Source: Actinophytocola algeriensis (GTDB taxonomy: Bacteria > Actinomycetota > Actinomycetes > Mycobacteriales > Pseudonocardiaceae). Taken from it: 64,000 nucleotides of DNA. Below, one piece after another: positions 15,322 through 24,786 of the stretch (position 1 is its first letter; each line of letters starts with the position of its first letter). The notes below the pieces were generated by a model. The model was given only the letters and a program-made list of their open reading frames with translations. It made no database searches and was not told the origin of the DNA. Where the stretch lies: NCBI RefSeq assembly GCF_014203735.1, contig NZ_JACHJQ010000011.1, positions 62,001 through 126,000 of the forward strand, read 5' to 3'. Position numbers and translations under genes: made by a program.

Positions 15322-16923
15322 ATGGAGTTGAACCGAACGGCCCTCCGCGCGGAACGTAGAGGTGTGCAGCTCGATACCCGAACGACCACCGGTGCCCCCA
15401 CGCCCTCCGGCCGTCTCCCCGGCGGCCGCGTGCTCGCCGTCGCCTACGTCTCGCTCCTCGCCGCGCTCGGCGTCGGTCACCTGGTCGCCGGGCTGGTCGG
15501 ACCCGGTGCGTCCCCGTTCTTCGCGGTCGGCGACTGGGTGCGGGACAACTCGCCGCACGCCGTGGTCGAGTGGGCCAAGGCCACGTTCGGCACCGCCGAC
15601 AAGACCGTCCTGTTCATCGGTGTCACGGTCGTCGTTCTCGGGGTGACCGCCGCCGCCGGGCTGCTGTCCCGCACCCGGCCCGCCCCCGGCCTCGTCATCG
15701 CGGCCGCGCAGGGTGTCCTCGGGATCGTCGCCGTGCTCACCCGGCCCGACCTCGGTCAGCTCGCCATCGCCGCGCCCGCCGCCAGCCTGGTCGTCGGACT
15801 GGTCGTCTTCAGCTGGCTGCACGGCAGGGCCTGGCCCGTCGAGCAGGACCGCGAAAGCCGTCGGCGGTTCCTCCGGGCCGGCGCGGGGACCGTCATCGGC
15901 GCCGCCGCGCTGGGCACGGTCGGGCAGCTGGTCGGCAGCCGGGTCGACGTCGAGGGTTCGCGGGCCGCCGTCGGCAAGCTGACGCCTGTCAGCCCCGCGC
16001 CGAAGCTCCCGCCGGGCGCGGATTTCGCCGCCAACGGGACCGCCAGGTTCATCACCGCCAACAGGGACTTCTACCGCATCGACACCGCCCTCACGCTGCC
16101 CCGCGTCGCCGCGCAGGACTGGCGGCTGCGCATCCACGGCCTGGTCGACAAACCCGTCGAGTTCACCTTCTCCGACATCCGCGGCCGCCGCCTCATCGAA
16201 CGCCCCGTGACGCTGGCCTGCGTGTCCAACGAGGTCGGCGGCGGCCTCATCTCGACCGCGAACTGGATCGGCGTCCCCCTGCGCGAGCTGCTCGCGGAGG
16301 CCGGCGTCAAACCCGGCGCCGACCAGCTGTTCTCCACCAGCACCGACGGCTTCACCGCGGGCACGCCCGTCGACGCGGTGATGGACCAGAACCGGGGCGC
16401 CATGCTCGCCATCGGCATGAACGGCGAACCCCTCCCACAGGAGCACGGCTTCCCCGCCCGCATGGTCGTCCCCGGCCTGTACGGCTACGTCTCCGCCACC
16501 AAATGGGTCGTGGACATGGAGCTGACCACGTTCGCGGACAAGCAGGGCTACTGGATCCCGCGCGGCTGGTCCGCCAAGGGGCCGATCAAGACCCAGTCCC
16601 GCATCGACAGCCCCCGCGACGGCTTCGTCCTCGCCAAGGGCCGGAACACCATCGCGGGCGTCGCGTGGGCCCAGACCATCGGCGTCCGCGAGGTGGAGGT
16701 CCGCTTCGACGGCCAAGGCGACTGGCACCCCGCCGAACTCAGCACGGAGGTCGGCCTCAACACGTGGCGCATGTGGCGGGTCACGCTCGACCTCGAGGCC
16801 GGCGAGCGCACCATCCAGGTCCGCGCCACCGACAACCGCGGCCACACGCAGACCGAGGACGAGGCTCCGCCCGCACCCGACGGCGCCACCGGCTGGCACA
16901 CGGTCCACGTCTCGGTCAACTGA
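15322..16923 (+). CDS. Membrane-anchored molybdopterin-dependent oxidoreductase (sulfite oxidase family)
   Basis: Up to 533 residues. Four N-terminal membrane helices (about 35-58, 90-112, 118-135 and 145-165) are followed by an extracytoplasmic sulfite-oxidase-type Mo-cofactor domain (about 225-410) and a C-terminal dimerisation domain (about 425-533). The Mo-ligating cysteine is probably the one in VTLACVSNEVGGGLI. The start is uncertain: ATG 15322 has no good RBS, and a GTG at 15364 would shorten it by 14 residues. The natural substrate of these actinobacterial enzymes is not known from sequence. It lies directly upstream of the Rex operator and rex. Confidence 0.82.
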   Translation: MELNRTALRAERRGVQLDTRTTTGAPTPSGRLPGGRVLAVAYVSLLAALGVGHLVAGLVGPGASPFFAVGDWVRDNSPHAVVEWAKATFGTADKTVLFIGVTVVVLGVTAAAGLLSRTRPAPGLVIAAAQGVLGIVAVLTRPDLGQLAIAAPAASLVVGLVVFSWLHGRAWPVEQDRESRRRFLRAGAGTVIGAAALGTVGQLVGSRVDVEGSRAAVGKLTPVSPAPKLPPGADFAANGTARFITANRDFYRIDTALTLPRVAAQDWRLRIHGLVDKPVEFTFSDIRGRRLIERPVTLACVSNEVGGGLISTANWIGVPLRELLAEAGVKPGADQLFSTSTDGFTAGTPVDAVMDQNRGAMLAIGMNGEPLPQEHGFPARMVVPGLYGYVSATKWVVDMELTTFADKQGYWIPRGWSAKGPIKTQSRIDSPRDGFVLAKGRNTIAGVAWAQTIGVREVEVRFDGQGDWHPAELSTEVGLNTWRMWRVTLDLEAGERTIQVRATDNRGHTQTEDEAPPAPDGATGWHTVHVSVN

Positions 16924-16995
16924 GCGACCAGAGATCCGTTACTGGTGATTGACAGACTCTCGGGAGGGGTGCAAAACCGCCGCTCACCGGCGACT

Positions 16996-17013
16996 TTGTG
17001 CCTGCGTTCACAA
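16996..17013. promoter_or_regulatory. Rex operator (ROP) upstream of rex
   Basis: TTGTGCCTGCGTTCACAA fits the Rex consensus TGTGAACnnnTTCACA at all but two or three positions, with a perfect right half. It lies about 50 bp before the rex start and probably overlaps the promoter (TACCGT at 17018-17023). Autoregulation of rex-hemACD through such a site is established in Streptomyces. Confidence 0.7.
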
Positions 17014-17064
17014 GCGGCTACCGTTATGACAATCCCAGGGGCGAGTCTTTCGAGGAGTATCGGC

Positions 17065-17913
17065 GTGGCGCAGCGTGGCCAGACTGGCGCGAACGGTAGA
17101 AGGCCAGTGCCCGCTGAGAACGCTGCGGAGGTCACCGCCCCCATGCCACCCCTGACCAACGGTCAGGGCGCGCTCTCCCCGCGGGCGATCCCCGAGGCCG
17201 CTGTCGCGCGCCTCGCGGTCTACCTGCGCGTTCTGTCCGGCATGAAGGAGCAGGGCATCACCACGGTGTCCTCGGAGGAGCTGTCGGTCGCGGCAGGCGT
17301 CAACTCCGCGAAGCTCCGCAAGGACCTCTCCTACATCGGCACCTACGGCACGCGTGGCGTGGGGTACGAGGTCGAGGTTCTCATCGACCAGATTGAACGT
17401 GTTCTCGGCCTCACCCGTGAACAGAGCGTGGCAGTGGTCGGCATCGGTAACCTCGGACATGCGCTCGCCAACTACGGCGGGTTCCCTGGCAGAGGCTTCC
17501 CGGTGACCGCACTCTTCGACGTCGACCCCGATCTGATGGGCGTGCCCGTCGGTGGGATCCCGGTCAACCACATCGACGACATCGCTTCGGTGTGCGCGGC
17601 CAAGGAGATCACCATCGGCGTCATCGCCACGCCACCTGCCGCCGCGCAGGTCGTGTGCGACCGGCTGGTGCAGGCCGGGGTCGAGTGCATCCTGAACTTC
17701 GCGCCGGTGGTGCTGCAGGTGCCGGAGACGGTGGAGGTCCGCAAGGTGGACCTCGCCGTCGAGCTGCAGATCCTGTCGTTCCACCAGGCCAGGCGTGCGG
17801 ACAGCGCTCCCTCGGGGGAGACCGCGCCGCAGCCGAGGAGCAACGGTCGAGTCAACGGTTCGCCGCGCCACAGTGTCGAGAACAGGCCGAACGGGGCGGT
17901 GGTCAGACGATGA
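17065..17913 (+). CDS. rex: Redox-sensing transcriptional repressor Rex
   Basis: 282 residues. Rex binds DNA when NADH/NAD+ is low and releases it when NADH rises, controlling respiratory genes. N-terminal winged helix ([38 protein letters not shown]) and Rossmann domain with [20 protein letters not shown] variable C-terminal tail of about 50 residues follows. GTG 17065 has GAGGAG 7 nt upstream. Its stop overlaps the ATG of hemA (ATGA). In Streptomyces rex heads rex-hemACD; M. tuberculosis lacks this gene, so here the order follows Streptomyces. Confidence 0.93.
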   Translation: MAQRGQTGANGRRPVPAENAAEVTAPMPPLTNGQGALSPRAIPEAAVARLAVYLRVLSGMKEQGITTVSSEELSVAAGVNSAKLRKDLSYIGTYGTRGVGYEVEVLIDQIERVLGLTREQSVAVVGIGNLGHALANYGGFPGRGFPVTALFDVDPDLMGVPVGGIPVNHIDDIASVCAAKEITIGVIATPPAAAQVVCDRLVQAGVECILNFAPVVLQVPETVEVRKVDLAVELQILSFHQARRADSAPSGETAPQPRSNGRVNGSPRHSVENRPNGAVVRR

Positions 17914-19445
17914 GTGTGCTGGCGGTCGGTGTCTCACACCGGTCAGCGGACGTACGCGTGCTGGAGCGCGCGACGGTGCCGGCCAGTGAGGTGCCCAAGG
18001 TGCTCGACGAGCTCATGCGCTGTGAGAACGTCGTCGAGGCCACGCTGGTCACGACGTGCAACCGGGTCGAGGTCTACACGGTCGTGCAGGCCTTCCACGC
18101 CGGTCTCGCGGACGTCGTCGGCGTCCTCGGCAGGCACTCCGGGCTCGACGTGGCCGAACTGTACGAGCACCTCTACGTGCACTACGCGGCGGCCGCGGCC
18201 GAGCACCTGTTCCAGGTGAGCGCCGGTCTCGACTCGATGGTCGTCGGCGAGGCGCAGATCCTCGGCCAGGTCCGCAACGCCTACAACTCCGCGCGCGAGG
18301 CGGGCACCGCGGGCCGCACGCTGCACGAGCTGTTCCAGCGCGCGCTGCGGGTCGGCAAGCGCGTCCACGCCGAGACGGGCCTGGACGCGGCCGGTGGCTC
18401 GGTGGTGTCCGAGGCGCTGGCCGACGCCGACCGCGTGCTCGGCGGTCTCGCGGGCCGCCGCGCGCTGATCGTCGGCGCGGGTTCGATGGGCGGGCTGTCC
18501 GCCGCGGCGCTGCGCCGCGCGGGCATCGGCGAGATCGTGATCGCCAACCGCACCGTGGGCACCGGCGCCCGGCTCGCCGAGCTGCAGCTCGAGCAGGGCA
18601 CCCCGGCTCGCGCGGTCGGGCTGGCGGACCTGCCGGCGCACATCGCCGAGGCGGACGTGGTCGTCGCCTGCACCGGCGCGGCCGGCACCGTGATCGACGC
18701 GACGATGGTGGGCGCACGGGTGCGGCCGCTGGTCGTGTGCGACCTCGGCCTGCCGAGGGACGTCGCCCCGGACATGGCCGACCTGCACGACGTGACGATC
18801 GTCGACCTGGAGAGCCTGCAGCGGCGGCTGGCCGAGTCGCCGAGCGGCCTGGACACCCGGCGCGCGGCCACGATCGTCGCCGACGAGGTCGCCGCGTACC
18901 TCGCGACCCAGCGGTCCGCGGAGGTCACGCCGACCGTCACCGCGCTGCGCAAGCGCGCCGCCGAGGTCGTGGACGCCGAGCTGCTGCGCCTGAACTCCCG
19001 GCTGGAGCTGGACCCCGCGACGCGGGCGGAGGTCGCGCAGACCGTGCGGCGCGTGGTCGACAAGCTGCTGCACACGCCGACCGTGCGCGTGAAGGAACTG
19101 GCGTCCGGCCCGAACGGCGTCGAGTACGCGGAAGCGCTGCGCGAGCTGTTCGGCCTCGACCCGGCCACCCCCGCCGCGCTGGTCGCGAAAACCGCCGCCA
19201 CCGTCAACCCTGCGTCTGTCAACCCCGTGATGGCGGCCACCCCGAGCGAAAGTCCCATTCGCACGGCAGGGGGCCCCCCGATGTCAACGCTACCGGCGGG
19301 CACCGACAGTTCGGGTGCCGCGAACGCGCCTGTGGACAACTCGGCAGCCCAAGCCCGGGCGAACGGTCCGTTCGTTCGCCAGGGGGGTCGCCCCGTTTCC
19401 ACGTTGGCGCAGGGCGCCGACACCACCGGCGGTGAAGCGCGATGA
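17910..19445 (+). CDS. hemA: Glutamyl-tRNA reductase with a repeat-derived C-terminal extension
   Basis: NADPH-dependent reduction of Glu-tRNA to glutamate-1-semialdehyde, committed step of C5 heme synthesis. 511 residues, about 60-90 longer than usual. Catalytic Cys50 is in [29 protein letters not shown] and the NADPH motif [14 protein letters not shown] are present, as is the dimerisation domain. Residues from about 448 ([20 protein letters not shown] onward) are low-complexity and coincide with copy B of the DnaA-box repeat; the conserved protein ends before them. Start overlaps rex; stop overlaps hemC (ATGA). Confidence 0.92.
   Translation: MSVLAVGVSHRSADVRVLERATVPASEVPKVLDELMRCENVVEATLVTTCNRVEVYTVVQAFHAGLADVVGVLGRHSGLDVAELYEHLYVHYAAAAAEHLFQVSAGLDSMVVGEAQILGQVRNAYNSAREAGTAGRTLHELFQRALRVGKRVHAETGLDAAGGSVVSEALADADRVLGGLAGRRALIVGAGSMGGLSAAALRRAGIGEIVIANRTVGTGARLAELQLEQGTPARAVGLADLPAHIAEADVVVACTGAAGTVIDATMVGARVRPLVVCDLGLPRDVAPDMADLHDVTIVDLESLQRRLAESPSGLDTRRAATIVADEVAAYLATQRSAEVTPTVTALRKRAAEVVDAELLRLNSRLELDPATRAEVAQTVRRVVDKLLHTPTVRVKELASGPNGVEYAEALRELFGLDPATPAALVAKTAATVNPASVNPVMAATPSESPIRTAGGPPMSTLPAGTDSSGAANAPVDNSAAQARANGPFVRQGGRPVSTLAQGADTTGGEAR
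19240..19430. repeat. Copy B of the DnaA-box repeat module, inside hemA
   Basis: Plus strand: AGTCCCATTCGCACGGCAGG, GGGCCCCCCGATGTCAACGC, TACCGGCGGGCACCGACAG, then CCTGTGGACAACTC (DnaA box on the minus strand at 19331-19339), then a second unit from GAACGGTCCGTTCGTTCGCC. It corresponds over its whole length to the reverse complement of 15076-15270 and stays open in the hemA frame. Confidence 0.7.
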
Positions 19446-20407
19446 GCCGCACCATCCGCATCGGCACCCGGGGCAGCGCGCTCGCGCTCGCCCAGACCGG
19501 CACCGTCGCCGCCCAGCTCGAGGCCGCCGGTGCGAAGGTCGAGATCGTCACCGTGGTGACGCCCGGCGACCGGTCGTCCGCGCCCATCGCCGAGATCGGG
19601 GTCGGTGTCTTCACCTCCGCGCTGCGCGACGCGCTCGCCGCCGGTGAGGTGGACGTCGCCATCCACTCCTACAAAGACCTGCCGACCGCACCCGACCCCC
19701 GTCTCTCCCTCGCCGCGGTGCCACCGCGGCAGGACCCGAGGGACGCGCTGGTCGCGCGGGACTCGCTCACGCTGGGCGAGCTGCCTGCCGGCTCCCGGGT
19801 CGGCACAGGGTCGCCCCGCAGGGCGGCGCAGATCCAGGCGCTCGGCCTGGGCCTGGTGATCGTGCCCATCAGGGGCAACGTCGACACGCGGATCCGCAAG
19901 GTCCACGACGGCGAGCTCGATGGCATCGTGCTCGCCAGGGCCGGGCTCGCCCGGCTCGGCAGGCTCGACGTGATCACCGAGGTGCTAGACCCGATCCAGG
20001 TGCTTCCCGCGCCGGCGCAGGGGGCGCTGGCCGTGGAGTGCCGGGTCGAGGACGTTGATACCGAACATCTCCTCCAGTCCATTGTGGACGACGCCGCCAC
20101 CAGGGCCGCGGTCGCCGCCGAGCGGGCCTTGCTTGCCGCGCTCGAGGCGGGTTGCCAGGCCCCGGTCGGCGCATTGGCCGACGTGGTCGAGGACCTCGAC
20201 GGATGCGACCAGGTCGTGCACCGCCTGTCGCTCCGCGGGGTCGCGGCCGCGAACTGGACGGCAGGCAGCCAGGCCGAGGGGCCGGCTGTCGACCTGATCC
20301 GCGCGTCGGCCACCGGTGACCTGACCGAAGGTGAGCAGCTCGGGCGTGCGTTGGCCGCCGAACTGCTCGAGCTCGGCGCCGGCGCGCTCGCCGGTGACGA
20401 GCAATAA
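19442..20407 (+). CDS. hemC: Porphobilinogen deaminase (hydroxymethylbilane synthase)
   Basis: Polymerises four porphobilinogens to hydroxymethylbilane. 321 residues. [13 protein letters not shown] at the N-terminus, the [12 protein letters not shown] motif, [22 protein letters not shown] and the dipyrromethane-cofactor cysteine in [11 protein letters not shown] (Cys238) are all present. ATG overlaps the hemA stop, indicating coupling in the rex-hemACD operon. Confidence 0.95.
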   Translation: MSRTIRIGTRGSALALAQTGTVAAQLEAAGAKVEIVTVVTPGDRSSAPIAEIGVGVFTSALRDALAAGEVDVAIHSYKDLPTAPDPRLSLAAVPPRQDPRDALVARDSLTLGELPAGSRVGTGSPRRAAQIQALGLGLVIVPIRGNVDTRIRKVHDGELDGIVLARAGLARLGRLDVITEVLDPIQVLPAPAQGALAVECRVEDVDTEHLLQSIVDDAATRAAVAAERALLAALEAGCQAPVGALADVVEDLDGCDQVVHRLSLRGVAAANWTAGSQAEGPAVDLIRASATGDLTEGEQLGRALAAELLELGAGALAGDEQ

Positions 20408-20433
20408 GTAATCAAGAGGGAAGTGGCCCAGGA

Positions 20434-21978
20434 ATGACCACCCGTACCCGTAAGTCCTCCGGACGCATCGCGTTCGTGGGCTCGGGGCCCGGCGATGCCG
20501 GGCTTCTCACCGTCCGGGCGTTGGAGCTCATCGCGCGCGCCGAGCTCGTGGTGATCGACCCGGACGTGCCGGCAGGCGTGCTCGAGCTCGCTGGCCGCGA
20601 CATCGAAGGCGAGGTCGAGGTCCGGCCCGCCGTCGGCGAACCGGCCGACGTCGCGAAGGACCTCGTCAACGAGGCCAAGGCAGGCCGCGTCGTGATCCGC
20701 CTGGTCTCCGGCGACCCGCTCACGCACTCCGGTCTCGTGGCCGAGGCGCAGGCCGTCGCCAAGACCGCCGCCGTGTTCGACGTCGTGCCAGGAGTGCCTG
20801 CCGCGACCGCGGTCCCCGCCTACGCGGGCATCGCGCTCGGTGGCACCCACACCGAGGTCGACGTCCGCGGTGAGGTCGACTGGGCCGGACTCGCCAAGAC
20901 CCCGGGCCCGATCGTGCTGCTCGCCAGCTCCAGCCACCTCGCCGAGGCCGCGTCCGCGCTCGTCGAGCACGGCCTCGCGCCGCAGACACCCGTCGCGGTC
21001 ACCGCCGACGGCACCGGCGCCGGGCAGCGCACGCTCGACACCACCCTCGCCACCCTCGCGCAGGACGCGGGCGAGATCGCGGGCAACCTCGTCGTCACCG
21101 TCGGCCAGGCAGTCGCCGCCAGGACCAAGCTGTCCTGGTGGGAGTCCCGCGCCCTCTACGGGTGGCGCGTGCTCGTGCCCCGCACCAAGGACCAGGCGGG
21201 CGAGATGTCCGAGCGGCTGCGGCTGCACGGCGCCATCCCGTCCGAGGTGCCGACGATCTCCGTCGAGCCGCCGCGCAGCCCCGCCCAGATGGAGCGCTCC
21301 GTCAAGGGTCTCGTCGACGGCCGCTACCAGTGGCTGATCTTCACCTCCACCAACGCGGTCCGCGCGGTGTGGGAGAAGTTCGAGGAGTTCGGCCTGGACG
21401 CCCGCGCGTTCTCCGGTGTGAAGATCGCCTGCGTCGGCGAGGCCACCGCGGAGAAGGTGCGCGGCTTCGGCATCATCCCCGAGCTCGTCCCGTCCGGTGA
21501 GCAGTCGTCCGAGGGCCTCCTCGACGAGTTCCCGCCCTACGACGACATCCTCGACCCGGTGGACCGCGTGCTGCTGCCGCGCGCCGACATCGCCACCGAG
21601 ACCCTCGCCGCCGGTCTCCGCGACCGCGGCTGGGAGATCGACGACGTCACCGCGTACCGCACCGTGCGCGCCGCGCCGCCGCCCGCCGACACCCGCGAGA
21701 TGATCAAGACCGGTGGCTTCGACGCGGTGTGCTTCACCTCGTCCTCGACCGTCCGGAACCTGGTCGGCATCGCGGGCAAGCCGCACACCCGCACCCTCGT
21801 CGCGTGCATCGGCCCGAAGACCGCCGAGACCGCGCGCGAGTTCGGCCTCCGGGTCGACGTCCAGCCGGAGATCGCCCAGGTCCCCGCGCTGGTCGACGCG
21901 CTCGCCGAGCACGCCGCCCGCCTCCGCGCGGAAGGTGCGCTTCCGCCGCCCCGCAAGACCAAGCGGGCCCGCCGCTGA
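20434..21978 (+). CDS. hemD: Fused uroporphyrinogen-III methyltransferase / uroporphyrinogen-III synthase
   Basis: 514 residues with two domains. The N-terminal part (about 10-230) resembles SAM-dependent uroporphyrinogen-III C-methyltransferase (GSGPGDAGLLTVRALELIARA, VVPGVPAATAVPAYAGI). The C-terminal part (about 240-500) is HemD (VLVPRTKDQAGEMSERL, FTSTNAVRAVWEKF, VCFTSSSTVRNLVGI), which cyclises hydroxymethylbilane. The fusion is normal for actinobacteria (Rv0511); whether the methylase half is active is uncertain, and parts of its motif are weak. AGGA precedes the ATG by a few bases. A hairpin separates it from hemB. Confidence 0.9.
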   Translation: MTTRTRKSSGRIAFVGSGPGDAGLLTVRALELIARAELVVIDPDVPAGVLELAGRDIEGEVEVRPAVGEPADVAKDLVNEAKAGRVVIRLVSGDPLTHSGLVAEAQAVAKTAAVFDVVPGVPAATAVPAYAGIALGGTHTEVDVRGEVDWAGLAKTPGPIVLLASSSHLAEAASALVEHGLAPQTPVAVTADGTGAGQRTLDTTLATLAQDAGEIAGNLVVTVGQAVAARTKLSWWESRALYGWRVLVPRTKDQAGEMSERLRLHGAIPSEVPTISVEPPRSPAQMERSVKGLVDGRYQWLIFTSTNAVRAVWEKFEEFGLDARAFSGVKIACVGEATAEKVRGFGIIPELVPSGEQSSEGLLDEFPPYDDILDPVDRVLLPRADIATETLAAGLRDRGWEIDDVTAYRTVRAAPPPADTREMIKTGGFDAVCFTSSSTVRNLVGIAGKPHTRTLVACIGPKTAETAREFGLRVDVQPEIAQVPALVDALAEHAARLRAEGALPPPRKTKRARR

Positions 21979-21982
21979 TGCT

Positions 21983-22024
21983 GTGAAAGGCGCGTTCGCG
22001 GCGTACCGCGAACGCGCCTTCACG
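21983..22024 (+). terminator. Hairpin between hemD and hemB
   Basis: GTGAAAGGCGCGTTCGCGG pairs with CCGCGAACGCGCCTTCAC around a 4-nt loop, beginning about 5 nt after the hemD stop; the hemB RBS GAAGGAG follows at once. It may attenuate rather than end transcription. Its left arm resembles the hairpin at 9596-9628. Confidence 0.55.
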
Positions 22025-22041
22025 GCACGAAGGAGCCGACC

Positions 22042-23013
22042 ATGTACCCAGCGCACCGGCCCCGGCGCCTGCGCAGCACCCCCGCCATGCGCCGCATGGT
22101 GGCCGAGACGACCGTGCGGCCGAGCCAGCTCGTGCTGCCCATGTTCGTCAAGGAGGGCGCGACCGAGCCGGTTCCCATCGCGAACATGCCCGGCGTCCTG
22201 CAGCACACCCGCGACAGCCTGCGCAAGGCCGCCATCGAAGCGGTCGAGGCGGGTGTCGGCGGCCTCATGCTGTTCGGCGTCCCGGAGCACAAGGACGCGG
22301 TCGGCTCCGGCGGCATCGACCCCGACGGCGTGCTCAACGTGGCACTTCGCGACCTCAAGGCGGAGCTCGGTGACGAGACCGTCCTCATGTCCGACCTGTG
22401 CCTCGACGAGTTCACCGACCACGGCCACTGCGGCGTCCTCGACGAACACGGCCGCGTCGACAACGACGCCACCCTCGAGATCTACGGGCAGATGGCCGTC
22501 GCCCAGGTAGAAGCAGGCGCCCACCTCCTCGGCCCCAGCGGCATGATGGACGGCCAGGTCGGCGCCATCCGCTCCGCACTGGAGCGGGCCGGGCACGTCG
22601 ACACCGGCATCCTCGCCTACGCGGTCAAGTACTCCTCGGCGTTCTACGGCCCGTTCCGCGACGCCGTCGAGTCGTCCCTGCAGGGCGACCGCCGCACCTA
22701 CCAGCAGGACCCCGCGAACGTCCGCGAGGCGCTGCGCGAGGTGCGGCTCGACCTCGACGAGGGCGCCGACATGGTCATGGTCAAGCCGGCCATGCTCTAC
22801 CTCGACGTGCTCCGCGCGGTCGCCGAGGAGTCCGACGTGCCCGTCGCCGCGTACCAGATCTCCGGTGAGTACGCGATGATCGAGGCCGCCGCGGCAGGTG
22901 GCTGGTGCGACCGGCGGACCGCGATCCTCGAGTCGCTCACGTCCATCCGGCGCGCGGGCGCGGACGTCGTCCTGACCTACTGGGCGGTCGAGGCGGCGGG
23001 CTGGCTGCGCTGA
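22042..23013 (+). CDS. hemB: Delta-aminolevulinic acid dehydratase (porphobilinogen synthase)
   Basis: Condenses two 5-aminolevulinates to porphobilinogen. 323 residues. Schiff-base lysines are Lys196 ([13 protein letters not shown]) and Lys248 ([10 protein letters not shown]). The active-site metal loop [15 protein letters not shown] has Cys120 and Cys130 but Asp122 where zinc enzymes such as that of E. coli have a third cysteine, an intermediate between zinc and magnesium types that I recall from other actinobacteria. RBS AAGGAG before the ATG. Confidence 0.95.
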   Translation: MYPAHRPRRLRSTPAMRRMVAETTVRPSQLVLPMFVKEGATEPVPIANMPGVLQHTRDSLRKAAIEAVEAGVGGLMLFGVPEHKDAVGSGGIDPDGVLNVALRDLKAELGDETVLMSDLCLDEFTDHGHCGVLDEHGRVDNDATLEIYGQMAVAQVEAGAHLLGPSGMMDGQVGAIRSALERAGHVDTGILAYAVKYSSAFYGPFRDAVESSLQGDRRTYQQDPANVREALREVRLDLDEGADMVMVKPAMLYLDVLRAVAEESDVPVAAYQISGEYAMIEAAAAGGWCDRRTAILESLTSIRRAGADVVLTYWAVEAAGWLR

Positions 23014-23029
23014 CGCCGAAAGGCACAGG

Positions 23030-23035
23030 TAACCT
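23030..23035 (+). promoter_or_regulatory. -10 box of a leaderless promoter
   Basis: TAACCT, 7 nt before the GTG at 23043, no RBS. It repeats the arrangement seen before ppx and would give the membrane-protein block its own promoter. Confidence 0.45.
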
Positions 23036-23042
23036 GCCCGCC

Positions 23043-23768
23043 GTGACGAAGCCAGGCAATTCGGACCCCGCGGACGCCGCCAAGGCCGTGCCGGACGAGA
23101 CCGTGTCCGACAACGACACCACATCGTCGCTCGCACCCGACCCGGTCGAGCCCGCCGACCCGGCGGCCGCCGCACCGCCCGAGCCGGAGAAGGCCGAAAC
23201 CAAGCCGGAGCCGGAGCCGGCGCCCAAGCCGAAGGCCAAGCCCAAGCTGGAGAAGGCCCCGCCGATCCCGGCCGAAGAACCCGTCATGCCCACCGCCCGC
23301 GAGGCGGCCGCACGGGCACAGGCCAAGCGCCGCTTCTCCGAGCCCGCGCCGCGCACCCTGCGCATCTCGTTCTACTTCTTCGTCGCGTCTGGCCTGATCT
23401 GGCTCGCCAGCATGGTCGTCTCGATGATCTACAAGCAGGACATCATCGACGCGCAGATCGAGGCGAGCAAGGGCACCGACCTCACCCCGGACCAGATCGC
23501 GAACGGTGTCACGCAGATCCTGTGGATCGTCACCATCGCGGCCGTCACGTTCACCGTGTTCCTCGGCCTGTTCGGCTACAAGGCCACCGAGGGCACCCGC
23601 CGCGCACGCACACTCGTCACGATCTTCGGCGTCGTGCTCGTGCTGTTCCACCTGCTGCTCAACGGCACGCCGCCCGGCATCCTGTCCGCCATGTTCTGCC
23701 TCGTCGGCCTCGCGCTGCTGTGGTCGCCGTCGGCACGCAGGTACTTCCCGCCGCGCGAGCTCCGATGA
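23043..23768 (+). CDS. Membrane protein with Pro/Glu/Lys-rich cytoplasmic head
   Basis: 241 residues. Residues 1-105 are low-complexity (PEPEKAETKPEPEPAPKPKA); then RISFYFFVASGLIWLASMVV begins a first membrane helix, and three more follow (about 160-182, 192-212, 215-232). Function unknown. Stop overlaps the ATG of the next gene. First of four small membrane-protein genes between hemB and hemL, where mycobacteria also keep unknown membrane proteins (Rv0513, Rv0514). Confidence 0.75.
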   Translation: MTKPGNSDPADAAKAVPDETVSDNDTTSSLAPDPVEPADPAAAAPPEPEKAETKPEPEPAPKPKAKPKLEKAPPIPAEEPVMPTAREAAARAQAKRRFSEPAPRTLRISFYFFVASGLIWLASMVVSMIYKQDIIDAQIEASKGTDLTPDQIANGVTQILWIVTIAAVTFTVFLGLFGYKATEGTRRARTLVTIFGVVLVLFHLLLNGTPPGILSAMFCLVGLALLWSPSARRYFPPRELR

Positions 23769-24211
23769 CCGACGGGCCGGTCCTCTACGCGGAACCGGGC
23801 TCGACCCGGTGGCCGCTGCTCTGGGGACCGGCCTTCGCGGGCATCGGCGCAGGCGTCGAGGCCTTGTCCGGGCCGGTGCACACGGTCGCGTGGCTGATCG
23901 TCGGCATCGGGCTGTTCGGCATCTTCGCGTTGTGGACCAACGTGCGCCGCAAGGTGTACCGCGTCGAACTGACCCCGGCCGAACTGCGACAGGGCCGCGA
24001 AACCCTGCCCGTCAAAGACATCCAGCAGGTCACCGACGTCGGCGCCGCACCAGGTGCCAAGATCCTCGGCGGCGGCTGGAGCGTTCCCCGCAAGACCTAC
24101 GAGGTCCCGCTCCGCCTCGACGACGGCAGCACCGTCCTCGCGTGGGCCCGCGACGACGACGCCCTCAAAGCGGCCCTCGCCCGCCTCGTCGGCGAAGTAG
24201 AGGAAGATTGA
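23765..24211 (+). CDS. Two-helix membrane protein with a C-terminal soluble domain (DUF3093-like arrangement)
   Basis: 148 residues. Two short membrane helices (about 17-32 and 41-58) precede a soluble beta-rich part (YRVELTPAELRQGRETLPVK through TYEVPLRLDDGSTVLAWARD). The layout recalls DUF3093 proteins but I cannot confirm the family by eye. Translationally coupled to the previous gene through an ATGA overlap. Confidence 0.65.
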   Translation: MTDGPVLYAEPGSTRWPLLWGPAFAGIGAGVEALSGPVHTVAWLIVGIGLFGIFALWTNVRRKVYRVELTPAELRQGRETLPVKDIQQVTDVGAAPGAKILGGGWSVPRKTYEVPLRLDDGSTVLAWARDDDALKAALARLVGEVEED

Positions 24212-24215
24212 CACC

Positions 24216-24773
24216 GTGAGCATGCCGCCCCCGCCGCCCATCCCGGCCTCGGAAGGCCCGATCACCCGGCCCAAGGCCGTCGACTCGGCGTTCCAGGCGG
24301 TCCTCGCGAGCATCGCCATCAGCGCTCTCGGCACCGTCTTCACGGTCCTGCTCGACAAGGCACTGCTGACCAGCATGGTCACCGACATGATGGCCGGCAT
24401 GCCCGAGGGCCAGGCCGGGCCGTCCGACGCGCCCGGCTCGGTGAACCAGGTGCCGGTGTCGGGCACGGTCGGCGCGTTCCAGGTCATCCTCGCGTTCAGC
24501 ATCGCGATCTTCGCCGGTCTCATGCTGCTGTTCGCGTTCAAGATGCGCGCGGGCCGCAACTGGGCCCGGATCCTGCTCACCGCCTACACCGGTGTCGGCG
24601 TGTGGAGCTTCCTGACGGCCATGGCGTCGTCCGGCGCCGAGCTGGAACTGATGTGGAGCCTCGCCGAGGTCGCGTTCGGCGTCACCGCCGTGGTCTACAT
24701 GTTCCGCCCCGAGTCGACCAAGTACTTCGCCGAGCACAAGCAGCGCCGCCTGCAGGCCCGGCAGCGACCGTGA
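24216..24773 (+). CDS. Four-helix membrane protein
   Basis: 185 residues. Short Pro-rich N-terminus (SMPPPPPIPASEG), helix 1 about 27-48, a loop, helix 2 about 87-107, helix 3 about 114-135 and helix 4 about 140-160, ending in a basic tail. The general plan matches the protein at 23043, so they may be paralogues. GTG start 4 nt after the preceding stop. Function unknown. Confidence 0.7.
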   Translation: MSMPPPPPIPASEGPITRPKAVDSAFQAVLASIAISALGTVFTVLLDKALLTSMVTDMMAGMPEGQAGPSDAPGSVNQVPVSGTVGAFQVILAFSIAIFAGLMLLFAFKMRAGRNWARILLTAYTGVGVWSFLTAMASSGAELELMWSLAEVAFGVTAVVYMFRPESTKYFAEHKQRRLQARQRP

Positions 24774-24786
24774 GAAAGTAGACAGC

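Noticed and set aside
15049-16908. 619-codon minus-strand frame across the molybdopterin oxidoreductase gene
   Set aside because: Shadow of the plus-strand gene; its end runs into the repeat module.
21983-22041. Cobalamin or other riboswitch before hemB
   Set aside because: Only a simple hairpin of under 60 nt lies between hemD and hemB; no conserved riboswitch core is possible in that space.
19669-23175. 1168-codon open frame on the minus strand
   Set aside because: Fully antisense to hemC, hemD and hemB. Arg/Gly/Asp-rich shadow translation, no RBS or motif.
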